DNA of 7,990 nucleotides from Acidimicrobiia bacterium (GCA_013001485.1 JABDMN010000261.1:1-7990), one strand, 5' to 3'. Shown: positions 1 through 6,521, counted from the stretch's first letter. Translations and numbers: made by a program. The notes: a model not told the origin generated them from the sequence alone.

Positions 1-848
1 TCGACGTCACGATGGCAGAGGCCCGGGATCGCAACATCGCCATGGTGTTCCAGGATCGGGTGATCTATCCGAAGCGAGATGTCCGGCGAACCATCGCCTT
101 CCCCCTCGAGCTACGAGGAACGCCGAAGGCTGAGCTCAACAAGCGAGTGGAGGTCGAAGCCGGAGCGCTGGGTCTTAGGTCGCTGCTGGACTGGAATCCC
201 GCCCAGCTCTCGGCCGGACACCAGCAAGCGGTTCAGACCGCCAAGGCGCTGGTGAGCCGCCCGGACCTATACCTGTTCGACGAGCCGCTGTCGCGCCTCG
301 ATACCGCCCACCGCGGGCTCGTTCGCCGAGAGTTCCGTACCTTGCAGCAGGGATACAGCATCGCCGCGATTTGGGTCACCAACGACACGAACGAGGCGTT
401 GGCCATCGCCGACCGCATGGCGGTCCTTGACGCTGGAGCTGTCGTCGCGGAGGGCACACCAGCCGAGCTGTACGGTCGCCCGCCCACCATGTTCGTTGCG
501 GACTTCATTGCGGGGATGGATCTGATCGAGGCGCACGTGTCAGGTGACCGCGTGCTCCTTGGCGACGGATCGGTCCAGTGTTGGTGGCCCGGACTCGTGG
601 ACTTCGCGCGAGTAGTCGTGGGACTGCGGCCAGACACCGTGGCTTTGGGAGACGACGGAATCTCGGGCGTGGTCGATCATGTCGAATTCATGGGTGATCA
701 CTATCTGATCCACGTGGCTGTTGGCGATCGCATCCTGCGGGTCGAGTCGCCAACGCAGGCTCAGGGCGACGTAGCTCTGGTGATCAATCCCCAGACGATC
801 CACCTGTTCGATCCTGCGACTGGTGGATCGCTCATGCATCCGATGTGA
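1..848 (+). CDS. ABC transporter ATP-binding protein, MalK/UgpC-like (5' partial, degenerate motifs)
   Basis: This is the C-terminal part of an ABC ATPase of the carbohydrate-importer (MalK/UgpC) type. The frame is open to the left edge (Asp-Val-Thr precede the Met at 12), so Walker A lies outside the window and the Met at 12 is internal. Counting from that Met, the RDRNIAMVFQ block with Q-loop Gln14 leads into the helical region. The signature follows at 66-70 as LSAGH instead of LSGGQ, then Walker B LYLFDE (86-91, catalytic Glu91 kept) and D-loop SRLD (94-97). The H-switch position reads VTND, with Asn124 where His is expected. Residues about 205-270 look like a TOBE domain, ending in the usual LFDPATG. 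Family knowledge: such ATPases couple ATP hydrolysis to solute import at the inner face of the membrane. Inference: a weakened ATPase that probably pairs with a canonical partner encoded to the left. The substrate cannot be told. Confidence 0.9.
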   Translation, partial: DVTMAEARDRNIAMVFQDRVIYPKRDVRRTIAFPLELRGTPKAELNKRVEVEAGALGLRSLLDWNPAQLSAGHQQAVQTAKALVSRPDLYLFDEPLSRLDTAHRGLVRREFRTLQQGYSIAAIWVTNDTNEALAIADRMAVLDAGAVVAEGTPAELYGRPPTMFVADFIAGMDLIEAHVSGDRVLLGDGSVQCWWPGLVDFARVVVGLRPDTVALGDDGISGVVDHVEFMGDHYLIHVAVGDRILRVESPTQAQGDVALVINPQTIHLFDPATGGSLMHPM

Positions 849-852
849 GGAG

Positions 853-937
853 TGCGGGCGGTGGGACTCGAACCCACATTGGGCCGAAGCCCACCAGATC
901 CTAAGTCTGGCGCCTATGCCAATTCGGCTACACCCGC
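853..937 (-). tRNA. tRNA-Leu(UAG)
   Basis: Read on the minus strand, this is an 85-nt class II tRNA. The acceptor stem GCGGGTG pairs with CGCCCGC (one G-U pair). The anticodon stem CCAGA/TCTGG encloses the loop CTTAGGA with anticodon UAG (plus-strand 901-903), which reads CUA and other CUN codons. A long variable arm (GTGGGC TTCG GCCCAA region) and a TTCGAGT T-loop follow. The discriminator is A and CCA is not encoded. It lies downstream of tRNA-Lys on the same strand and was probably cut from a shared precursor. Its 3' end is only 4 bp from the stop of the convergent ABC gene. Confidence 0.97.
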
Positions 938-940
938 GGG

Positions 941-957
941 CCCCGGCAACGCCGGGG
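941..957 (-). other. GC-rich hairpin between tRNA-Lys and tRNA-Leu
   Basis: A perfect 7-bp stem (CCCCGGC/GCCGGGG) closes a 3-nt loop in the 22-nt spacer between the two minus-strand tRNAs, starting 2 nt after the encoded CCA of tRNA-Lys. It could guide precursor processing or weaken read-through. No U-tract follows, so it is not a convincing complete terminator. Confidence 0.5.
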
Positions 958-959
958 AA

Positions 960-1035
<76 letters not shown>

Positions 1036-1041
1036 GCCGTG

Positions 1042-1070
1042 AGGTTAGACGACGACATTCGGCCTGTGGC
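1042..1070 (-). promoter_or_regulatory. candidate promoter for the tRNA-Lys/tRNA-Leu unit
   Basis: On the minus strand a -10-like TAACCT (1042-1047) sits 6 nt before the tRNA-Lys 5' end. GCCACA (1065-1070), a weak -35 match, lies 17 bp further up. The placement is plausible, but the -35 is poor and the call rests on position. Confidence 0.25.
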
Positions 1071-1136
1071 CACCCGAGCCGAGATGGAGAGCCGGGATCG
1101 GCGGGGTTCTCTTCTCCGGAATCTGTGGGCTGTAGG

Positions 1137-1475
1137 TCAGTAGGACACGCCTGAATCGATATCGAGCTTTTCGGTCCAGAGGTGGAGGAGCGTCTCCAGG
1201 TCGTCCGAGAGGTCGGTGTCGGGTTCCTTCGGCGGTGGGAGGACATCGAGAACCTCGAGCTCGAATCCTTCGCGGCCGTCGGCATCCCAGTCGTGCTGCA
1301 AAGCCTTGTTGGGATGACTGCTCATCTCCAACTGGGCCTGGATCCGACTGAGACGTGCGGGTGCATCAGGGCTGGCACCGACGAGAACCCGACCGCTGGA
1401 CTTGTGCAGCACCCGGAAGACCCCCGCTGGTCGAGGTTTCTCCCTGTATCGACGAATGGCTTCCTTGCGATCCAT
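1137..1475 (-). CDS. small GIY-YIG nuclease-like family protein
   Basis: The product is a 112-residue protein starting MDRKEAIRRY. It resembles a small, widespread family usually annotated as GIY-YIG nuclease-like, in which PxPAGVFRV, GRVLVGAS, QLEMSSHPNKALQHDW and FELEVLDVL occur in this order. Here the GIY position is GVF and the YIG position is LVG, so both tyrosines that define GIY-YIG nucleases are replaced. The fold may be kept without nuclease chemistry. A longer frame open to 1556 adds 27 Arg/Pro/Ser-rich residues that do not look conserved, so the Met at 1475 was chosen, though no clear ribosome-binding site precedes either start. It is a lone minus-strand gene, divergent from the FAS1 lipoprotein and upstream of the minus-strand tRNAs. 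The biological role is unknown. Family assignment is from recalled sequence pattern. Confidence 0.8.
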   Translation of the reverse strand: MDRKEAIRRYREKPRPAGVFRVLHKSSGRVLVGASPDAPARLSRIQAQLEMSSHPNKALQHDWDADGREGFELEVLDVLPPPKEPDTDLSDDLETLLHLWTEKLDIDSGVSY

Positions 1476-1575
1476 AGCGAGAAGGAGGCTACGCCGCTGC
1501 CGACTCGATGGGGTCCCAGCTGCCCTGGCCGGTCGCGGTCTCAAGGTTTCTGTCATCCGGGATCCGTCGTGGTTC

Positions 1576-1592
1576 GTATTACTACTAAATAC
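1576..1592 (+). promoter_or_regulatory. AT-rich patch, probable promoter core for the FAS1 gene
   Basis: In the 140-bp divergent spacer (1476-1615), the stretch GTATTACTACTAAATAC is strikingly AT-rich against GC-rich surroundings. It lies 24-40 bp before the FAS1 start codon, where a -10 element would be expected. No clean -35 at 16-18 bp spacing could be matched, so this is only a likely location. The same spacer must also carry the promoter of the minus-strand GIY-YIG-like gene. Confidence 0.3.
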
Positions 1593-1615
1593 GTTCCACA
1601 GGAGGAACTCTGAAC

Positions 1616-2617
1616 ATGAGACTCACCAAGAAGATCGCCCTGCTCACACTGGCCGTCGCGCTCGTCGCTGCTGCGTGTGGCGGCGACGACGACGAAGCAA
1701 CCAACACGACCGTTGCCGCTACCCAGGCGACGACCACCACGACCGAGGCTCCGGCCGATCCGGGCACCATCGTCGACATTGCTGTTGCCGCTGGTTCGTT
1801 CGACACGCTGGTGACCGCCGTTACTGCGGCCGGCCTCGCCGACACCTTGTCTGGCGAAGGTCCGTTCACCGTGTTCGCCCCCACCGATGACGCCTTTGCG
1901 GCGCTTCCCGAGGGTGCTCTCGAGGGTCTGCTCGCAGACACCGATGCCCTCACCGAGGTGCTGCTCTATCACGTCGTGTCCGGTGACGTCCGTGCCGCCG
2001 ATGTCGTGAACCTGGCGACTGCGACCACCCTGGCCGGCGCCGACATCACCATCGACGTCATGGACGGCGTGATGCTGAATGCGTCCAACGTCATCCAGAC
2101 CGACATCGTCGCTTCGAACGGCGTGATCCACGTCATCGATGCTGTGTTGCTCCCGCCGGGCTTCGGTGAGGAAGACGCGATGGACGACGACATGGGCGAT
2201 GAGGCAGTCGGCACGATCGTCGACGTTGCCGTGGGCGCCGGGACCTTCGAAACCTTGGTGGCCGCAGTGCAGGCCGCCGGTCTGGTCGACACACTCACGG
2301 GCGACGGTCCGTTCACCGTCTTCGCCCCGACCGACGAGGCGTTCGCAGCTCTCCCCGAGGGGACAGTCGCAGCTCTTCTCGAGGACATCCCTGCTCTGAC
2401 CGACATCTTGCTGTATCACGTGGTCGCTGGTGAGGTGAAGGCCGCCGATGTAGTTGGCCTCGACTCCGCCACCACGGTGCAGGGTTCGGACATCACCATC
2501 ACCATCGACGGCGAGACCGTCATGGTCGATGCAGCCAACGTCATCGCTACCGATGTCATGGCGTCCAACGGCGTGATCCACGTCATCGACGCAGTGATCT
2601 TGCCTCCGGGCAACTAG
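1616..2617 (+). CDS. lipoprotein with two fasciclin (FAS1) domains
   Basis: This is a 333-residue protein exported and lipid-anchored at the cell surface. Residues 1-20 form a signal peptide (KK, then a hydrophobic core) ending in the lipobox LVAAAC with lipidated Cys21. A disordered Asp/Thr-rich linker follows (22-48). FAS1 domain 1 spans about 50-181 and FAS1 domain 2 about 199-331. Each shows the family blocks FTVFAPTD (84-91 and 233-240), LLYHVV, and [14 protein letters not shown] at the end. An acidic hinge with a Met/Asp-rich stretch (185-197) joins them. FAS1 domains generally mediate adhesion or protein-protein contacts, but the ligand here is unknown. The ATG at 1616 follows AGGAGGA (1600-1606) with 9-nt spacing. 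The gene stands alone, bounded by a divergent gene and a hairpin terminator. The two domains are close copies, which suggests internal duplication. Confidence 0.96.
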   Translation: MRLTKKIALLTLAVALVAAACGGDDDEATNTTVAATQATTTTTEAPADPGTIVDIAVAAGSFDTLVTAVTAAGLADTLSGEGPFTVFAPTDDAFAALPEGALEGLLADTDALTEVLLYHVVSGDVRAADVVNLATATTLAGADITIDVMDGVMLNASNVIQTDIVASNGVIHVIDAVLLPPGFGEEDAMDDDMGDEAVGTIVDVAVGAGTFETLVAAVQAAGLVDTLTGDGPFTVFAPTDEAFAALPEGTVAALLEDIPALTDILLYHVVAGEVKAADVVGLDSATTVQGSDITITIDGETVMVDAANVIATDVMASNGVIHVIDAVILPPGN

Positions 2618-2650
2618 CGCACCGGTTTCCCTTCCGCCGGCAAGCGCTGT

Positions 2651-2680
2651 TTGAAGCGGCCCCTCACGGGGCCGCTTCAA
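2651..2680 (+). terminator. hairpin terminator after the FAS1 gene
   Basis: A perfect 13-bp inverted repeat (arms 2651-2663 and 2668-2680, TTGAAGCGGCCCC against its complement) with a TCAC loop lies 33 bp after the FAS1 stop codon. There is no T-tract on the plus strand, as is common for terminators in GC-rich actinobacteria. It insulates the lipoprotein gene from the tRNA cluster. Confidence 0.8.
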
Positions 2681-2702
2681 CGCGTCTGGTGGGCGATAAC
2701 AT
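2676..2702 (+). promoter_or_regulatory. candidate promoter of the tRNA-Pro-led cluster
   Basis: TAACAT (2697-2702) fits a -10 element ending 8 bp before the tRNA-Pro 5' end, much like the TAACCT before tRNA-Lys. A weak -35-like TTCAAC (2676-2681) overlaps the right arm of the preceding terminator, with a short 15-bp spacing. The evidence is positional only. Confidence 0.3.
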
Positions 2703-2710
2703 GCGGCCGA

Positions 2711-2784
2711 CGGGCTGTGGCGCAGTTTGGCAGCGCACCAGCTTTGGGAGCAGGGGGTCGCCGGTTCAAATCCGGCCAGCCCGA
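2711..2784 (+). tRNA. tRNA-Pro(UGG)
   Basis: A 74-nt tRNA with perfect acceptor stem CGGGCTG/CAGCCCG and discriminator A. The anticodon loop TTTGGGA carries UGG (2745-2747), which reads CCA/CCG. The T-arm GCCGG TTCAAAT CCGGC is perfect. CCA is not encoded. The anticodon stem is CCAGC/GCAGG, giving an A-A mismatch in the middle pair (2740 and 2752), where T-A would be normal. It is the first tRNA of the four-gene plus-strand cluster. Confidence 0.95.
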
Positions 2785-2790
2785 CAAACG

Positions 2791-2852
2791 GCTGCCGGCT
2801 TCCGGCTTCCGGCTACCGGCGGCTGGCGACCGGCAGCTGGTAGCTGGTTGCC
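2791..2852. repeat. two-armed heptamer repeat in the tRNA-Pro/tRNA-Gly spacer
   Basis: The left arm holds consecutive units GGCTTCC (2797), GGCTTCC (2804) and GGCTACC (2811). The right arm, read on the minus strand, holds related units GGCAACC, AGCTACC, AGCTGCC and GGTCGCC between about 2852 and 2825. The arms also share exact inverted words: GCTGCCGG (2791-2798) with CCGGCAGC (2830-2837), and GCTACC (2812-2817) with GGTAGC (2839-2844). The transcript could therefore fold into a long imperfect hairpin. This may be a dispersed genomic repeat, a processing signal or an attenuator between the two tRNAs. Confidence 0.6.
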
Positions 2853-2876
2853 ACACGTTTATCCTCTCTGCCGTTC

Positions 2877-2947
2877 GCGGATGTAGCTCAATGGCAGAGC
2901 CCCAGCCTTCCAAGCTGGTTATGCGGGTTCGATCCCCGTCATCCGCT
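2877..2947 (+). tRNA. tRNA-Gly(UCC)
   Basis: A 71-nt tRNA. The acceptor stem GCGGATG/CATCCGC is perfect, with discriminator T. The D-arm reads AGCTCAATGGCAGAGC. The anticodon stem CCAGC/GCTGG is perfect around the loop CTTCCAA, with anticodon UCC (2909-2911) reading GGA/GGG. The T-loop is TTCGATC. CCA is not encoded. Only 13 nt separate it from tRNA-Arg, so the two are surely co-transcribed. Confidence 0.97.
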
Positions 2948-2960
2948 CGACGACGGGTGA

Positions 2961-3033
2961 GCCCCCGTAGCTCAGTGGACAGAGCAGGAGCCTTCTAAGC
3001 TCTTGGCCGGAGGTTCGAATCCTCCCGGGGGTA
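2961..3033 (+). tRNA. tRNA-Arg(UCU)
   Basis: A 73-nt tRNA. The acceptor stem GCCCCCG pairs with CGGGGGT, so the terminal pair is G1-U72 and the other six are Watson-Crick. The anticodon stem GGAGC/GCTCT encloses CTTCTAA with anticodon UCU (2994-2996), reading AGA/AGG, which are rare codons in this GC-rich DNA. The T-arm GGAGG TTCGAAT CCTCC is perfect. The discriminator is A and CCA is not encoded. Confidence 0.97.
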
Positions 3034-3039
3034 CCGCCT

Positions 3040-3054
3040 GGGTCCATTGGGCCC
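3040..3054 (+). other. short hairpin between tRNA-Arg and tRNA-His
   Basis: GGGTCC (3040-3045) can pair with GGGCCC (3049-3054) through a 3-nt ATT loop, a 6-bp stem with one G-U pair, in the 37-nt spacer. It may help separate the tRNA precursors. It is too weak to call a terminator. Confidence 0.35.
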
Positions 3055-3070
3055 GGGTCCCGTCGTTCAT

Positions 3071-3149
3071 GGTGGCCGTAGCTCAGTCTGGTTAGAGCGC
3101 CGGGTTGTGATCCCGGAGGCCGCGGGTTCAAATCCCGTCGGCCACCCCA
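3071..3149 (+). tRNA. tRNA-His(GUG)
   Basis: The extra 5' G (G-1, position 3071) typical of tRNA-His is encoded and faces discriminator C73 (3146). The acceptor stem GTGGCCG/CGGCCAC is preserved. The anticodon stem CCGGG/CCCGG encloses TTGTGAT with anticodon GUG, reading CAC/CAU. The T-loop is TTCAAAT. CCA is encoded at 3147-3149. It is the last tRNA of the plus-strand cluster, ending 57 bp before the tig start codon, so tRNA and tig transcription may be linked. Confidence 0.97.
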
Positions 3150-3175
3150 ATCAAACGATGCAAAGTCTGTCACGC

Positions 3176-3202
3176 CTCCTCGCGAGCCGTGCCCGAGAGG
3201 AG
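3176..3202 (+). promoter_or_regulatory. tig leader with possible Shine-Dalgarno sequestration
   Basis: CTCCTC (3176-3181) is complementary to GAGGAG (3197-3202), which is the ribosome-binding site in front of the chosen tig GTG start. The loop would be 15 nt. A small palindrome CTCGCGAG (3179-3186) competes with this pairing. The structure could damp tig translation, but it is short and unproven. Confidence 0.3.
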
Positions 3203-3206
3203 TTCC

Positions 3207-4607
3207 GTGGAAACTGTTGTGACCGATGCCGGGCCTTACGAACGGCTTGTCACTGTCCAGATCCCTGAGGCCGACCTGGCATCGGCCAAGTCCGCCGCTG
3301 CAGCGAAGCTGTCGCAGTCGATGAACATCAAGGGGTTTCGCCCAGGCAAGGCTCCTGTGGCCATCGTCGAGAAGATGGTCGGGGCCGACGCATTGCGCTC
3401 GGAGGCCATCGATGAGGCCTTGCCTGGCGCTGTGACCGATGCCCTGCGGGAGCACGAGATCGTGCCCGCCACCTCACCGAGGCTCGAGGAGGTTCGCGAC
3501 ATCGACGGCGGTGTCGAGGTGGAAGTGAGAGTCACGCTGTGGCCGGAGCTCGACGCGGTCCCCGACTTCGCCGACCGTTCCATCGAGGTCGAGATTGCCT
3601 CCGCGGGAGTCGAGCAGGTCGACGAGCAGCTCGATCGGCTTCGCTCCCAGTACGCCGAGCTCGAGGACGTAGAGCGTCCTGGAGACAAGGGCGACTTCGT
3701 GATGATCAACCTGTCGGCGACCCGCAACGGTCAGCCGGTCGAGGACGCCACCGCCAACGACCTGCTGTACGAGATCGGGTCGGCATCGTTCCTCCCCGGC
3801 CTCGACGAGGTCCTGGGTGGCGCGTCAGCGGGCGACATCCGCGACACGGCGACGACTTTGCCGGAGGGCTTCGGCGATCACGCCGGCCCTGCCGAGCTCA
3901 AGGTCCTGGTGAAAGGCGTCAAGGCACGCAAGCTCCCTGAGGTCGACGACGAATGGGTGTCTTCGGTGACGGAGTTCGACACCGAGTCCGAGCTGCGCGA
4001 CGCCATCGAGCGCGACCTCGACCAGATGGCCGTGCTCGGCGCACGGCGCCAGTTCCGCGAGCAGGCGTTGACCGAAATCGTCGACGACCTCGAGGTCGAA
4101 CTGCCCGATGCCATCGTCGAGGCAGAGATGGAGGCCCGGATCCACAACCTGGCCCACCAGTTGGAACAGCAGGGCGTGGACATGTCCAACTACCTGCAGC
4201 TCACTGGACAGAACGAGCAGGAGTTCGTCGACGGCCTCCGCGTCGGCGCCGCCCACGCTCTCAAGATGAGAATGCTTGTCGACGGCGTCATTCGCGACCA
4301 CGAGCTCGAGATCGCCGATTCCGACCTCGACGATGCCATGGACGTCATTGCCCGTGGCGCCGGCATCGAGGTCGACGAGGTGCGCAAGCGCATGGAGGAG
4401 AGCGGGGAAGTTGTGTCCCTGGCGAGTGATATCCTCCGTGACAGAGCGGTCGATGTGATCCTCGATAAGGTCACAGCGGTCGACGCCGACGGGAATCCCG
4501 TCGATCTGTCACTTCCCGACGACAATGAAGACGACGGAGGCGCCCCCTCCGACGCAACCGCAGCCGACGAGTCCGGGTCAAACCCGGAGGGAGAGGAAGA
4601 GGAATGA
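3207..4607 (+). CDS. tig: trigger factor, ribosome-associated chaperone and prolyl isomerase
   Basis: Trigger factor binds the ribosomal exit tunnel and shields nascent chains in the cytoplasm. With the GTG at 3207 the protein has 466 residues. The N-terminal ribosome-binding domain (1 to about 115) carries the family signature GFRPGKAP at 43-50. The FKBP-like peptidyl-prolyl isomerase domain spans about 160-242 ([13 protein letters not shown], then [11 protein letters not shown], then [18 protein letters not shown]). The chaperone arms and C-terminal domain span about 248-428. A strongly acidic tail (437-466) closes the protein, as often seen in actinobacteria. The GTG at 3207 was preferred because GAGAGGAG lies just upstream and the protein then begins VETVVTD. 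An in-frame GTG at 3189 would add PERSS-type residues that cover the ribosome-binding site. The stop overlaps the clpP start in an ATGA, showing translational coupling. Confidence 0.96.
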   Translation: METVVTDAGPYERLVTVQIPEADLASAKSAAAAKLSQSMNIKGFRPGKAPVAIVEKMVGADALRSEAIDEALPGAVTDALREHEIVPATSPRLEEVRDIDGGVEVEVRVTLWPELDAVPDFADRSIEVEIASAGVEQVDEQLDRLRSQYAELEDVERPGDKGDFVMINLSATRNGQPVEDATANDLLYEIGSASFLPGLDEVLGGASAGDIRDTATTLPEGFGDHAGPAELKVLVKGVKARKLPEVDDEWVSSVTEFDTESELRDAIERDLDQMAVLGARRQFREQALTEIVDDLEVELPDAIVEAEMEARIHNLAHQLEQQGVDMSNYLQLTGQNEQEFVDGLRVGAAHALKMRMLVDGVIRDHELEIADSDLDDAMDVIARGAGIEVDEVRKRMEESGEVVSLASDILRDRAVDVILDKVTAVDADGNPVDLSLPDDNEDDGGAPSDATAADESGSNPEGEEEE

Positions 4608-5212
4608 GCTACTTGGTGCCAACGGTGGTCGAGCAGACCACGCGCGGTGAGCGGGCGTTCGACATCTACAGCCGCCTCCTCAAGGACCGCATCGTGTTCC
4701 TTGGCACGCCTATCGACGACGGGGTTGCCAATGTGATCATGGCCCAGCTCCTTCATCTCGAGGGCGAGGACCCTGACAAGGACATCAACATCTACATCAA
4801 CTCGCCTGGTGGGTCGACCACGGCGTTGATGGCCATCTACGACACGATGAACTTCATCAAGCCGGATGTCGCCACGTACTGCATGGGCCTCGCCGCCTCG
4901 GCAGCCGCGGTCCTGCTCGCCGGGGGAACCGAAGGGAAACGGTTCGCCCTGCCGCACTCGCGGATCATGGTCCACCAGCCACACATCTCCGGCCTCGGCG
5001 GTCAGGCGACTGACATCGAGATCCACGCCAAGGAGATCCTCAAGACGCGCGAGCAGATCAATGAGATCCTCGCCCGTCACACCAAGCAGTCGCTCGAGAC
5101 CGTTCAGTCGGACAGCGAGCGCGACTTCTGGATGGGTGCCGACGAGGCATTGGAATACGGCGTCATCGACGCTGTGCTGTCCGGTCGCAAGCTCGAGGCC
5201 GTGTCCGGGTAA
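4604..5212 (+). CDS. clpP: ATP-dependent Clp protease proteolytic subunit
   Basis: This is the serine peptidase that assembles into a double-heptamer barrel and degrades proteins threaded in by ClpX or ClpC. It has 202 residues, normal for the family. The catalytic triad is complete: Ser99 in GLAAS, His124 in MVHQP and Asp174 in ERDFW. The N-terminal part ([23 protein letters not shown]) and the INSPGG block at 66-70 (oxyanion-side glycines) are intact. The ATG overlaps the tig stop codon (ATGA at 4604-4607) and is preceded by a GA-rich GAGGAAGAGG stretch that serves as ribosome-binding site while coding the tig acidic tail. clpX begins 6 bp after the stop. Only one clpP lies here, whereas many actinobacteria carry tandem clpP1-clpP2 at this locus. 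A second copy elsewhere cannot be excluded. Confidence 0.98.
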   Translation: MSYLVPTVVEQTTRGERAFDIYSRLLKDRIVFLGTPIDDGVANVIMAQLLHLEGEDPDKDINIYINSPGGSTTALMAIYDTMNFIKPDVATYCMGLAASAAAVLLAGGTEGKRFALPHSRIMVHQPHISGLGGQATDIEIHAKEILKTREQINEILARHTKQSLETVQSDSERDFWMGADEALEYGVIDAVLSGRKLEAVSG

Positions 5213-5218
5213 CCGATC

Positions 5219-6490
5219 ATGGCGAAGTACGAGGGATCAGATCTTCTGAAGTGCAGCTTCTGCGGGAAATCCCAGAAGCAGGTCAAGAAGCTCATCGCCG
5301 GACCCGGCGTCTACATCTGTGACGAATGCATCGAGCTGTGCAATGAGATCATCGATGAGGAGCTGGCCGAGCACGAGGACGTGACGGTTGGCGAGCTCCC
5401 CAAGCCGCACGAGATCTACGACTTCCTCGACAGCTACGTCGTCGGCCAGGAGCGAGCCAAGAAGGTTCTCTCGGTGGCGGTGTACAACCACTACAAGCGG
5501 GTGCGCGCCGGACAGCGCGCCAAGCCGGACGACGTCGAGCTGCAAAAGTCGAACATCCTGATGGTCGGGCCGACCGGTGTCGGCAAGACGCTCATGGCCC
5601 AGACTCTCGCCCGCCTCCTCAACGTCCCCTTCGCCATCGCCGATGCCACCGCGCTCACCGAAGCCGGCTACGTCGGTGAGGACGTGGAGAACATTCTCCT
5701 CAAACTGATCCAGGCGGCCGACTACGACGTGAAGCGCGCCGAGCAGGGCATCATCTACATCGACGAGATCGACAAGGTCGCTCGTAAGGCGGAGAACCCG
5801 TCGATCACGCGCGACGTTTCCGGCGAAGGCGTTCAGCAGGCTCTGCTCAAGATCCTCGAGGGCACCACCGCCTCGGTCCCGCCGCAGGGAGGCCGCAAGC
5901 ATCCGCACCAGGAGTTCCTCCAGATCGACACCACGAACATGCTGTTCATCTGTGGCGGAGCCTTCGCAGGTCTCGAAGATGTCATCGGCAAGCGGGTCGG
6001 TGGCAACTCGATCGGGTTCGGAGCTGACGTCCGGTCGGCGGAGCAAGGCCGTCCCGGAGAGGTGCTCGCGAAGGTCATGCCCGAGGACCTCATCTCCTAT
6101 GGCCTCATCCCCGAGTTCATCGGTCGCCTCCCCGTGGTCGCCACCGTCGACGATCTCGATGAGGAAGCTCTGGTGAGAGTGCTCACCGAGCCCAAGAACG
6201 CGCTGTCCAAGCAGTACGCCAAGTTCTTCGAAATGGACGGCGTCGAGCTGGCCGTCACCGAGGACGCCCTCGAGGCGATCGCCGAGCAAGCGCTCAAGCG
6301 GGGGACCGGAGCTCGCGGGTTGCGAGCCATCATGGAAGAGGTGTTGCTCAACACCATGTACGAGCTTCCCTCGAGAAGCGACGTGGCTCGCGTCGTCATC
6401 GACGGCGAGGTCGTCCGGGAGCGCGTCAACCCAACCCTCGTTCCCATCCAGGACCTCGGAGCCGAGCCTCCCCAGGAGCAGTCCGCCTGA
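5219..6490 (+). CDS. clpX: ATP-dependent Clp protease ATP-binding subunit ClpX
   Basis: ClpX is the hexameric AAA+ unfoldase that recognises substrates and translocates them into ClpP. Its length of 423 residues is typical. The N-terminal zinc-binding domain has Cys12, Cys15, Cys34 and Cys37. The AAA+ core shows Walker A GPTGVGKT (117-124), the GYVG pore-1 loop (150-153), Walker B IIYIDEID (178-185), the RKH loop (226-228), the ClpP-docking IGF loop (265-267), an arginine finger in FIGRLP (Arg303) and sensor 2 GARGLR (364-369). Every motif expected of an active, ClpP-partnered ClpX is present. The ATG at 5219 lies 6 bp after clpP with no strong ribosome-binding site, which fits translational coupling. 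The operon appears to end here, because a hairpin terminator follows 31 bp after the stop. Confidence 0.98.
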   Translation: MAKYEGSDLLKCSFCGKSQKQVKKLIAGPGVYICDECIELCNEIIDEELAEHEDVTVGELPKPHEIYDFLDSYVVGQERAKKVLSVAVYNHYKRVRAGQRAKPDDVELQKSNILMVGPTGVGKTLMAQTLARLLNVPFAIADATALTEAGYVGEDVENILLKLIQAADYDVKRAEQGIIYIDEIDKVARKAENPSITRDVSGEGVQQALLKILEGTTASVPPQGGRKHPHQEFLQIDTTNMLFICGGAFAGLEDVIGKRVGGNSIGFGADVRSAEQGRPGEVLAKVMPEDLISYGLIPEFIGRLPVVATVDDLDEEALVRVLTEPKNALSKQYAKFFEMDGVELAVTEDALEAIAEQALKRGTGARGLRAIMEEVLLNTMYELPSRSDVARVVIDGEVVRERVNPTLVPIQDLGAEPPQEQSA

Positions 6491-6521
6491 TCCGGAGCTG
6501 ATACGGCTGCCCTCAACCTCC

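Noticed and set aside
1476..1556. Extended N terminus of the GIY-YIG-like protein starting at 1556
   Set aside because: The additional 27 residues are low-complexity Arg/Pro/Ser and would use up most of the divergent promoter region. The family normally begins at MDRKEA-like sequence.
1553..2680. Minus-strand open frame (375 codons) antisense to the FAS1 gene
   Set aside because: It is a GC-bias shadow. The plus strand has a signal peptide, lipobox, two FAS1 domains and a strong ribosome-binding site. The internal repetition in the antisense product only reflects the duplicated FAS1 domains.
2791..2852. CRISPR-like array
   Set aside because: The units are 7 bp, directly adjacent with no spacers, and the arms are inverted. 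No cas genes are in the window.
3189..3206. Upstream GTG as the tig start
   Set aside because: It would place the GAGAGGAG ribosome-binding site inside the coding sequence. No Shine-Dalgarno sequence precedes it, and the extra residues do not resemble trigger factor N termini.
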